Shown here piece after piece: positions 1 to 6,424 of a stretch of DNA of 10,648 nt. Numbering within the stretch: the stretch's first letter is position 1; every line of letters begins with the position of its first letter. A program made the position numbers and the translations under genes. The DNA comes from S139-23 sp047639315 (GTDB lineage: Bacteria > Planctomycetota > GCA-002687715 > DRQF01). The stretch is from the NCBI GenBank assembly GCA_047639315.1, contig JBLINQ010000166.1, positions 1-10,648 on the forward strand, given 5' to 3'. Under the pieces are notes generated by a model that was not told where the DNA came from, made no database searches, and saw only the letters and a program-made list of their open reading frames with translations.

Positions 1-1162
1 CCTTGATGCTGCCTTTGTGCCCACGAATGATTTCGAGAGTCGCAGCGAGGCCTAACCCCCTGCCGGTCAACTTCGTGGTAAAGAACGGGTCAAAGAGTCG
101 TTCTAACGCCTGTTGTTCTAAACCGCTTCCTGTATCTGATATCTCGACAAACACATAAGAGCCTTCGACCGCTCCTTCTTCGAGATAAGTAGTACTGAGA
201 TATTCAGCCGAGCAATCCATGGCACCAGTTACAATCGTGATCGTTCCAGAATCTTCGCCAATGGCCTCTGAGCCATTCACAACCAAATTGAAAATGATCT
301 GCTGAATCTGGGAGCGATCCGCTTCGATCCTTGGCAAGGCATTATCAAGGGCGCGTACGATCCTCACATTGTTCGAAACAGACATTTCCAGCAGGTCAGA
401 CATCTCTTCAAGAACAACGGTCGCGTTGAGCGGTTCAATGGCACATCGGCCCTTACCTGAATATGCCAAAATTGGGCTGCATAATTCCGATGCGCTTTGA
501 GCTGTCTTGGTGATCATCTGCAAGTTTTCGTTGGCTTCGTGATCTTCACCAATCTTGTGGGCAACAAGATCAGCACTCCCGAGAATTCCACAGAGGAGGT
601 TATTGAAGTCATCGGCAATTCCACCGGCCATGACGCCTATGCTCTCCAACTTCTGAGTGTGCGACATTTGTGTTTCAAATTGCCGACGTTCGGCCGCCAG
701 AGCCAGTCGTTCAATTTCCGCGGCAATACGCTGGGCGAAAACAAACATGACAGCACTGGGGAATTCTTCGTTTTCGATAGGCTCGCAATAAAGAGCTGCC
801 ATGAGGCCAAGTGGCTTCCCCCTTGTGTCAAAGAGCGGAACCCCGACATATCCCTCGATGCCGTTGTCGGCAAGCATGAGATCTTCAGGAAAGAGATCGG
901 CCACCCCCTCGGGGAAATGACAAATTTTGTGGCCAATGACTTCATCGCAAGGAGTGCCTGCCAACTCATAACCGAAGTTCGATTGTTGTTCGCCATGGGC
1001 GCAGAAACTGACGGTATCGATTAGGCCCTCATCGGATTCAGAGAGAGTTCCGATGAGCGTAAAGTCGGCGTTGAGGATCTGCGCTAGTTCTTTGGCCATG
1101 ACATGAAAGAACTCATCACCAAGTGAGGAGGAACCTTTCTCGAGGATCGTCCGAATCGCCAT
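1..1162 (-). CDS. GAF-domain histidine-kinase-like protein with H-box His replaced by Asp (partial, C-terminus off the left edge)
   Basis: 387 residues are visible from the ATG at 1160-1162; the frame stays open to base 1, so the C-terminus is outside the window. Residues about 14-160 look like a GAF sensor domain. A DHp helix follows, with QKLESIGVMAGGIADDFNNLL at its core. In this very common family that motif reads GGIAHDFNNLL and the His is the phosphoacceptor; here residue 184 is Asp (GAT at 611-613). The ATPase domain looks intact: N box NLVVNGSEAI with N296, G1 box D343-T-G-S-G, F box FDPFFTT at 357-363, G2 box GRGLGL at 367-372. No signal peptide or membrane segment is seen, so it is probably cytoplasmic. 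An in-frame TTG 12 codons upstream, just after a TGA, is an alternative start; neither has a strong Shine-Dalgarno. A receiver domain could follow off the edge, as in hybrid kinases. Family assignment is firm; kinase activity is doubtful. Confidence 0.9.
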   Translation of the reverse strand, partial: MAIRTILEKGSSSLGDEFFHVMAKELAQILNADFTLIGTLSESDEGLIDTVSFCAHGEQQSNFGYELAGTPCDEVIGHKICHFPEGVADLFPEDLMLADNGIEGYVGVPLFDTRGKPLGLMAALYCEPIENEEFPSAVMFVFAQRIAAEIERLALAAERRQFETQMSHTQKLESIGVMAGGIADDFNNLLCGILGSADLVAHKIGEDHEANENLQMITKTAQSASELCSPILAYSGKGRCAIEPLNATVVLEEMSDLLEMSVSNNVRIVRALDNALPRIEADRSQIQQIIFNLVVNGSEAIGEDSGTITIVTGAMDCSAEYLSTTYLEEGAVEGSYVFVEISDTGSGLEQQALERLFDPFFTTKLTGRGLGLAATLEIIRGHKGSIK

Positions 1163-1543
1163 GTCCAAGCTGAATTCTGATGGTTTGTTCAAAAGAAGTC
1201 ACACCCAATACGAATATGCAGACTCTAAGCTGAGAGCCTAATCCGTTGGCCAAAGGACGTCAATCAATGAAGAAGATGTGATGTTCATTGAGCGATCAAC
1301 CATGCCAAATTTCCGCCAACAAAGAACCGGCGTTCTTACACGACGCTATTCTCTTTCGATTGAATGGCGACGCCGACTTCTTAGCCGCCCCGGAAGGTGT
1401 GAAATTGGGAGAAATCGCGCGCTTGGTTAGGGCAGGCCAACAGATCTCAGTTTAGCTGAGAAAAAAGGGAGTCCTCAGCCTGCCCACCCGTAACGCTCGC
1501 TCGACTCCGATTCTTTGCTATAAAGAGATTAGGAGTTCACTTT

Positions 1544-1561
1544 TTGGTCCAAGTGGACCAA
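1544..1561. promoter_or_regulatory. 18-bp perfect palindrome, candidate operator or leader hairpin
   Basis: TTGGTCCA-AG-TGGACCAA is an inverted repeat with 8-bp arms and a 2-bp centre. It ends 26 bases before the GTG start of the selenoprotein and just ahead of its ribosome binding site. If TATAAA at 1519-1524 is the -10 box, the palindrome lies just downstream of transcription start, where a dimeric repressor would block elongation. In RNA it could instead form a 7-bp hairpin with an AAGU loop. I do not recognise it as the site of a named regulator. Confidence 0.4.
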
Positions 1562-1575
1562 CAAACCCGGTATCT

Positions 1576-1580
1576 GGAGG
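1576..1580 (+). promoter_or_regulatory. Ribosome binding site fixing the GTG start at 1588
   Basis: A perfect GGAGG lies 7 bases before GTG 1588-1590. It settles the non-ATG start and places a good hydrophobic signal peptide at the N-terminus. Confidence 0.8.
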
Positions 1581-1587
1581 CACAATC

Positions 1588-2754
1588 GTGCATAAGACAT
1601 TGATGAGCCTGCTGGTTCTGTCTCTCCTCCTCACCGCAACAGTCTTGTTGCCGGCACAGGAAGAGACCAAGAAACCAACGGCCGAAGCGAAATTTAAGAC
1701 GATCATGGAGGACCTCACCAAGTCCTACCAGGATTGGCAGAAGTCCGAACAAGAGAAAATGAAAAAGGCCGTGGATGCCGCTGAGAAGGCAAAAGCCGAG
1801 GGCAAAGATGTCCCATCCATGCCTGCGATGCGCATGGCTCCGCCAAAAGAGATCTTTGTCAATGCGCTCAAGAAGCTTCAAGCTGGCGCCGTTGAATACA
1901 AGGGTCAGGACGACGCCATTCAATTCCATGCCATGGTGCTCCAACTCGCAGGTAGTTCGCAAAATAAGGACGCCGCGTCTGCTGCCGCCACTGCTTTGAC
2001 GACAGAGCACATCAAGAGCGAGAAGCTTGCTGAAGTGGTCCAAAGCCTTTTCTACGCCTCTCGGCTGTTGGGAAAAGAAGCCGTCAATGGCTACCTGGCC
2101 ACAATCGCCAAGGATAGCCCCCACGCTTCCATTCGTGGTGCTGCCATTCTCCAACCGCTCCGCCCTGCTCTTGAAGATGGCAAGATTGGTTCTGCTGAAT
2201 ACAACGATGCCAAAGCCAAAGCACTCGCCGCTGCCAAGACATCAGAAAACGCTGACATGTTAGCCGAAGTCAAAGCTATCATCTCAGGACGTGAAAACGT
2301 CGTAGCCGGCAAAGTTGCTCCTGATATCGCGGGTGTCGACCTCGACGGAACAGCATTCAAATTGTCCGACTACAAGGGCAAGGTCATCATGCTTGACTTC
2401 TGGGGCGATTGGTGAGGACCCTGCCGTGCTCTCTATGATCACGAGCGGTCGCTCGTGAATGAAATGAAGAATCGTCCATTCGCTCTCGTCGGTGTTAACT
2501 CAGACAAAGACCTCGAAGAAATCCGCACAATCGTCAAGGAGAAGGACCTCAACTGGCGTTCTTTCCAAAACCAGCCGGAAGGTGCCACGAAGTCGATCTC
2601 ATCGGCTTGGTCCGTGCGCGGCTGGCCAACGATGGTCATTCTCGATGAAGAAATGCGCATCCATTACATTGGTCACGACGGTGACAAAGCGATTGAGAAG
2701 GCCAAGCAGTTGGTCAAGAATCTCGAAAGCAAGACAACAGACCAAGACCAGTAG
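1588..2754 (+). CDS. Exported TlpA/thioredoxin-like selenoprotein with UGPC active site (TGA 2413-2415 read as Sec)
   Basis: Reading through the TGA gives one 388-residue protein. Residues 1-23 are a signal peptide (hydrophobic core LLVLSLLLTATVLL), so it acts outside the cytoplasm. Residues about 30-235 are an Ala/Lys-rich, mostly helical domain of unknown role. Residues about 240-388 are a TlpA/AhpC-type redoxin: it opens GKVAPDIAGVDLDG, continues to VIMLDFWGDW-U276-GPC279-R, and carries the cis-proline loop VRGWPT (P347). In Cys homologues the motif is WCxPC, so the TGA stands at the nucleophilic, N-terminal active-site Cys. The frame stays open for 112 codons after the TGA and keeps all later fold landmarks. 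A GGUC-loop hairpin follows. Role inferred: thiol-disulfide exchange with higher reactivity than a Cys enzyme. GTG at 2455 could be miscalled as a separate gene; it lies inside this frame. The alternative is a Cys-to-stop nonsense mutation, which I consider less likely. Confidence 0.85.
2413..2458 (+). promoter_or_regulatory. Candidate bacterial SECIS element (TGA plus GGUC-loop hairpin)
   Basis: Downstream of the TGA (2413-2415), TCACGAGC (2439-2446) pairs perfectly with GCTCGTGA (2451-2458) across a GGTC tetraloop (2447-2450). In the E. coli fdhF SECIS the apical loop is also built on GGUC, where the G and U are read by the elongation factor SelB. The loop starts 31 bases after the TGA. That is longer than the 18 bases in fdhF, but within the range I recall for bacterial SECIS models (about 16-37 bases). 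The hairpin lies inside the coding sequence, as bacterial SECIS elements do. No strong lower stem was found. Confidence 0.7.
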
Positions 2755-2785
2755 GGTCTGATTTTTTGGCACTTGCAAAACAAAT

Positions 2786-2823
2786 CGGCCGCGAAAGTCT
2801 GATGACTTTCGCGGCCGTTTTTT
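2786..2823 (+). terminator. Strong rho-independent terminator, possibly bidirectional
   Basis: CGGCCGCGAAAGTC (2786-2799) pairs perfectly with GACTTTCGCGGCCG (2804-2817) around a TGAT loop, followed by six T (2818-2823). It ends the selenoprotein transcript 31 bases after its stop codon. On the opposite strand the same hairpin is followed by ATTTGTTTTG, so it may also stop the convergent minus-strand gene that ends at 2845. Confidence 0.93.
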
Positions 2824-2844
2824 CTTAGCGAGTTCTATGGTTTA

Positions 2845-4803
2845 TTAGAAAGCTACTTCAACGCAGTTGGACAGCTTGATCGGAATTCCCGGCGAGGAGG
2901 AGATCGCCACCTGGAAGGCAACCTTGATCCCTGGTGGGAAGATCGGAACCGTGATTCCAAAATCAAAGAGCCCGTTCGCAGCGGTTCTAAAGAAAGAATC
3001 CAAGCCAAACGGAATCGCGCCATCGGCCAGCACAGAAATTCCGGATGGGATACCATTCATCGGGTTGACTGGCCCGCCAATATCGACCGTTCCGGAACCC
3101 GGGAAGGTCGCAGCCACTGGGTTCAGTGCGCCAGCAAACAAGACGATGACCTGCATTGGTGTCGCTTCAATATTGATCAACATCGTTTCACCAGCGGTTA
3201 GGGCCTTGAAGTAAGGACCACCGAAACCGAATTGCAATGGTTCGCCATTCGCGTTCAAGGGCCCGTTAATATCAAGAACAGCCAATCCGGGCTGTGGAGC
3301 CTGACCTGGTGTTGGTTGGAGATCACTCACCGAAAAGTCGTCGATGGCGATGTCGTGATTCGGGCCGGCGGAGGTCGAATTGACCTTCATGACCAGCTGA
3401 ACAACTTGTCCAATAAAGGCACTGAGATTGATTTGCTGCCTTGTCCATCCCGTCCCCAAATGTCCAATTGATGGGATAATGTTCGTCGTGACAGTCCCAG
3501 AAGGATAACTCACAGCATTCATCGTCAAAGTATTGAAGAACCCGGGCGATGCCGTGCTATCCGAATGAACCCAAAACGTAGCAGTTGGATTCAACATGCC
3601 GGTTAGATCAAAACATGGTGAGCGCAAAGCGACGTTGGCATAGACGCCATCCCCATCGCAGTAGGCAAAACCACCAGTTCCAGCTACTCCAGTAGTGTGG
3701 TCGGCAGCTGGGCCAACGCCTAAACTTGGTGTGGGATCATCGCGAATAACCCAATCCGAGTTGGGGCCGGAAGCATCGGAAGCCGAGTTATTGAAGCCGT
3801 AAGGTGGTTCCGTTGTAGCTGGGCCACCGAATAGGTCAAAGTTCTCGACATAGGGGTAGGACGTGACCCGCAGTTCGCCACCACTTCCGATTTGTTCTGT
3901 GATTGTATCGTTTGACGGTTCCAAGTCTCCGGCATGAAGAACCGTTCCAACGAGCGTCCTGATCCCAGGCGTGGACATATCGACCGTCGGAGCAAACGTG
4001 TGCAGCAGCACATCGCCGGTATTGAAAACAGCGGTCGTCACTATGAATTCGAAGACTGGCGGCATGGCATCCACTTGGTATGTGACTTGCAAAACAGCAC
4101 CGATAGGGATCGAGTTAGTCCCACGATTACGTACGGAAACCGTCACTGAATCGGCCGCTGTGCCGAGCCCACAATCAATGGCATTACTTGTCGGCATGGT
4201 GAGCGAATCAATCGAGACGTCATCCGTTACAGTCGCCAGCGTCGTATAGTGAATGTTGCCATTCCAGACCTGGGGGCTCATCGTCGCATTGAAGTGCAAG
4301 CCATCATGGCCTTCAAAGAACTGAATATCAGAATTGCCGGCGAAGAGTGTGCCCGCGGCTGTTCCAGGCGTGTCTTCCAGGCGGAGGCCTGAGTTATTGA
4401 GAGTGATGTAGAATGACTGAACCACCCCGGCCGGAATCATGAAACCAAGGTTCAAATTCAGGGCGAAGGGACTCGTGATTGCCCCCATTACCGGAACCGC
4501 AGCCAATTGAGTCCAGTTCGCGCTGCTCGTTTGGTTAGCGCCAACGTATGACCCGGTCGAGTTCAATGCCCACACCTCGACGACCGAAGGCAGACCCACT
4601 GAGATCAAAGCGAATCTCACATCGAAACTGTCGATTTGGACATTCGTAAGTGCCTTGACTTCAAACATCGATCCGATCGTGACGGTACCACCAGCAAGGG
4701 TTGTGCTCAGTGTTGACTGGGCTTGTACGCCGATGGATAGGACGCCCGCGAAGAGAAGAATCGCACAACAATGCACGAGCGAACGTCGGATACATGTGAC
4801 CAT
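2845..4803 (-). CDS. Large secreted multidomain protein (CARDB-like and MAM-like domains)
   Basis: 652 residues with a signal peptide: basic MVTCIRRS, a hydrophobic core, and likely cleavage after VQA at about residue 28. Four blocks follow. Residues about 29-190 are a beta-rich region of unknown family. About 190-310 resembles a CARDB-type Ig-like domain (VTVSVRNRGTNSIPIGA, then GDLEPSNDTI). About 315-495 resembles a MAM/jelly-roll domain (YVENFDLFGG, SDWVIRDDPTPS, then IAIDDFSVSDL). About 505-652 is a Gly/Pro-rich beta tail ending IPIKLSNCVEVAF, of a kind I associate with planctomycete secreted proteins. No catalytic motif, transmembrane anchor or sortase signal is seen. The likely role is adhesion or extracellular binding; this is inference. 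GGAG (4810-4813, complement) lies 6 bases before the ATG and fixes the start. It converges on the selenoprotein gene and has its own promoter candidate. Confidence 0.88.
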   Translation of the reverse strand: MVTCIRRSLVHCCAILLFAGVLSIGVQAQSTLSTTLAGGTVTIGSMFEVKALTNVQIDSFDVRFALISVGLPSVVEVWALNSTGSYVGANQTSSANWTQLAAVPVMGAITSPFALNLNLGFMIPAGVVQSFYITLNNSGLRLEDTPGTAAGTLFAGNSDIQFFEGHDGLHFNATMSPQVWNGNIHYTTLATVTDDVSIDSLTMPTSNAIDCGLGTAADSVTVSVRNRGTNSIPIGAVLQVTYQVDAMPPVFEFIVTTAVFNTGDVLLHTFAPTVDMSTPGIRTLVGTVLHAGDLEPSNDTITEQIGSGGELRVTSYPYVENFDLFGGPATTEPPYGFNNSASDASGPNSDWVIRDDPTPSLGVGPAADHTTGVAGTGGFAYCDGDGVYANVALRSPCFDLTGMLNPTATFWVHSDSTASPGFFNTLTMNAVSYPSGTVTTNIIPSIGHLGTGWTRQQINLSAFIGQVVQLVMKVNSTSAGPNHDIAIDDFSVSDLQPTPGQAPQPGLAVLDINGPLNANGEPLQFGFGGPYFKALTAGETMLINIEATPMQVIVLFAGALNPVAATFPGSGTVDIGGPVNPMNGIPSGISVLADGAIPFGLDSFFRTAANGLFDFGITVPIFPPGIKVAFQVAISSSPGIPIKLSNCVEVAF

Positions 4804-5118
4804 ATGAGTCTCCGGATGGGCAGATTGGCCGATAATTGGCCCTAAGATTTCAAGAAAAATGGAGCGATCAGATCGTACATCAGAATGGTAATTCGGGCCA
4901 TCCAGCCCAAAGGAACCATTCTCCCCACTCTAAGCTACTTATAAGCGCTATCTTAGAAAGCGGTCAACAGACCACATCGCGGTCTCAACCTGAGACGCCT
5001 ACCTTTTTTGTGCGTCGACGCTTCGCTATCGTCCAGAACACATGATCTGTCAGTATTCTTCTGCGGACGGGTGTCGAGCACAGCAAAATCAAGTGAGCCT
5101 TTGGGCGACGGGAATCAG
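4804..5118. other. Divergent intergenic region upstream of the secreted protein
   Basis: This stretch holds the leader and promoter candidate of the minus-strand secreted protein and the upstream side of the plus-strand gene at 5119. ATTGGCC occurs twice close together (4824-4830 and 4835-4841). GTCTCA-ACC-TGAGAC (4982-4996) is a short hairpin, and GCGTCGACGC (5012-5021) is a 10-bp palindrome. The frame of the downstream gene is open back to a TTG at 5008, but those 37 codons show no protein-like pattern. Confidence 0.5.
4938..4967 (-). promoter_or_regulatory. Sigma70-like promoter candidate for the secreted protein
   Basis: On the minus strand TTGACC (4962-4967) and TATAAG (4938-4943) are separated by 18 bases. 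Each hexamer matches the consensus at five of six positions. Transcription would start near 4931 and give a leader of roughly 130 bases before the ATG at 4803. Confidence 0.5.
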
Positions 5119-5829
5119 ATGGATCAGCTGCACCACAATTGGATCTTCAAGAACAGACTCTTCCGACATGCAGTCGGTAGCCGTCTGCCGCAGGGGATCA
5201 AGAAGATCCAACTGGCTATCGCTGAGATCAAGAAGATCGGAACAAAGAACCAAGCCCTTGCTGCCGACGGTGCCGTTCTATTCTTCCAACGTATCTCCCC
5301 CGCCGTCGAGATTGCTGATGTCACTGCACCAGCGCTCATTCAGGTCATCGACCAAGGGATCAAAACTCTGGTGCCCATTATAGCCACCGCAGAGATCCAA
5401 ATGAAACAACGGAAGTGGTTGCTCAAGAAGCTCTTTGAAGCTCATGAGCGTGACCGCGGGTTGGTGCTCGAATCTCTGACCGACCATTGGGGCGATCTTT
5501 GTGCTTCCCAGACCTTGGCCTGGGATTGGGCGGACCGCCTCCTGCCAAAAACTCGTCCTTCGCTCCAACCCGACATGAGGCTGGACGACTATTTCCTTGG
5601 GACAACCGCATGCTTGAGCGCAATGCTCGCGGCCGGTCGCAACAAAGAGTTAATCAAGTTGGTGGAAGACCAGCAATACTGGCGCTACAAAGTCTGGGCA
5701 GTGCGCGCTTACTTGGCGGAGGGTAGTCCCAAGAAAGCTATCAGGCTCGCCGAGTCGGGTGGTCACGAACAAGAGAGCGATGCCGAAGTCAAACGCATGG
5801 TCAAGGAGATTCGTAGCTCAATGAAATAG
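5119..5829 (+). CDS. Uncharacterised alpha-helical protein
   Basis: 236 residues from ATG 5119, with a weak GGGA site 5 bases upstream. TTG 5101 and TTG 5008 are in-frame alternatives, but the added residues look non-coding and have no clear ribosome binding site. The protein is soluble, with no signal peptide or membrane segment, and almost wholly helical. Landmarks from the ATG are AAD at about 48, LVPIIATAEIQMKQRKWLLK in the middle, LTDHWGDLC, then CLSAMLAAGRNKEL and YWRYKVWAVRAYLAEGSPKKA. The last pair looks like a TPR-like helical hairpin (small residue, AGR turn). The pattern recalls an uncharacterised bacterial family with helical repeats, in which the corresponding region usually continues further; here it ends soon after with a charged tail (EVKRMVKEIRSSMK). 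No catalytic residues are visible. It converges on the molybdoenzyme operon with 24 bases between stop codons. Function unknown. Confidence 0.75.
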   Translation: MDQLHHNWIFKNRLFRHAVGSRLPQGIKKIQLAIAEIKKIGTKNQALAADGAVLFFQRISPAVEIADVTAPALIQVIDQGIKTLVPIIATAEIQMKQRKWLLKKLFEAHERDRGLVLESLTDHWGDLCASQTLAWDWADRLLPKTRPSLQPDMRLDDYFLGTTACLSAMLAAGRNKELIKLVEDQQYWRYKVWAVRAYLAEGSPKKAIRLAESGGHEQESDAEVKRMVKEIRSSMK

Positions 5830-5853
5830 GCGCGTGCTTCGGCAGCGCTCAGA

Positions 5854-6405
5854 TCAGCGAGCCTCTAACACTTCGATGAATTTGAGAGTCACCTGGGCTA
5901 AGTTGCCATAGAAACTCTCCCCCGCTTGGTGACGCAAGAGAGGCTTCGCCCACACCAAGTGACGTACTGCAAATTCAGTGGCGACTTCGTGGTTTTCCGC
6001 CATGAGATCAGACCAGAGTGCCAGTTGCGAGCCCAAATGGTCTACCGGAGCGCCGCCCGCCACCTTCGGGTCGAAGGTCACACCAACGGCCTTGGCAATT
6101 TCACGCATACTGCGAGCAGCGTCTCCTTCGTAGGTTCCACCGATGACGATGGACTGAATCGGCGGGGGCAGATCCTTCGGAGCAACGAGAGTCTCGAAGT
6201 ACTCCGTTGCCAGGCGCTCGATTGATTGCGCGTCTCGCCCATCGGGCAAAGAGATGCCGAGATCACGAAGTGTCTCATTCGCGCCAATGGCATCAAGCTC
6301 TTCAATAAAGCCCGCCGTAACTTCACGAAGATATAGGTGCGACAAGAGTCGCCCCATTTCTCGCAATTGGCTGATCTCGTGGGGATCCATGGTATTTGGT
6401 TCCAA
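5854..6405 (-). CDS. TorD/DmsD-family chaperone for the molybdoenzyme
   Basis: 183 residues, helical, no signal peptide, cytoplasmic. The family binds Tat signal peptides of molybdoenzymes and holds the apo-enzyme for cofactor insertion before export. Visible family features are an N-terminal helical bundle (LREMGRLLSHLYLREVTAGF), the EYFETLVAPKDLPPP segment at about 69-82, which matches the E-Y-x-x-L-F...P-P-Y region of TorD proteins, and a DH pair (D122-H123) in VDHLGSQLALWSDLM, the conserved core of the family. Length is typical or slightly short. The start is taken as TTG 6403-6405, because AAGGA lies 9 bases upstream (6415-6419); ATG 6388-6390, five codons later, is possible. It is the last gene of the operon, 19 bases after the oxidoreductase stop, which fits a dedicated chaperone. 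Confidence 0.85.
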   Translation of the reverse strand: MEPNTMDPHEISQLREMGRLLSHLYLREVTAGFIEELDAIGANETLRDLGISLPDGRDAQSIERLATEYFETLVAPKDLPPPIQSIVIGGTYEGDAARSMREIAKAVGVTFDPKVAGGAPVDHLGSQLALWSDLMAENHEVATEFAVRHLVWAKPLLRHQAGESFYGNLAQVTLKFIEVLEAR

Positions 6406-6424
6406 CGGTTACTGTCCTTCTGCG

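Larger units (their letters stand above)
1163..1587. other. Divergent intergenic region with inverted repeats
   Basis: This stretch separates the minus-strand kinase-like gene from the plus-strand selenoprotein and should hold both promoters. I see no gene in it. It contains several short inverted repeats: AAGAAC/GTTCTT (1322-1327 and 1332-1337), GGGCAGGC/GCCTGCCC (1430-1437 and 1478-1485) enclosing TCTCAG/CTGAGA (1445-1450 and 1456-1461), and an 18-bp palindrome at 1544-1561. A TATAAA at 1519-1524 could be a -10 box for the plus-strand gene, but no good -35 box lies at the right distance. The small hairpin at 1445-1461 is followed by A residues on the plus strand, not T, so it is not a terminator in that direction. 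Confidence 0.6.

Noticed and set aside
497..1024. Plus-strand 175-codon frame
   Set aside because: Antisense to the kinase-like gene, whose GAF, H-box and ATPase motifs are in the minus-strand frame.
1238..1303. Minus-strand 21-codon frame from ATG 1301-1303
   Set aside because: Very short, weak ribosome binding site, no recognisable peptide type.
1445..1466. Hairpin TCTCAG/CTGAGA as a terminator
   Set aside because: It is followed by A residues on the plus strand and by no T run on the minus strand.
2455..2754. Separate 99-residue gene starting at GTG 2455
   Set aside because: It is in the same frame as the upstream sequence, has no ribosome binding site, and begins inside the thioredoxin fold after the active site. 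It is the C-terminal part of the selenoprotein.
4982..5009. Hairpin GTCTCA-ACC-TGAGAC followed by a T run as a terminator
   Set aside because: The stem is only 6 bp and lies 7 bases from the T run, and no plus-strand gene precedes it.
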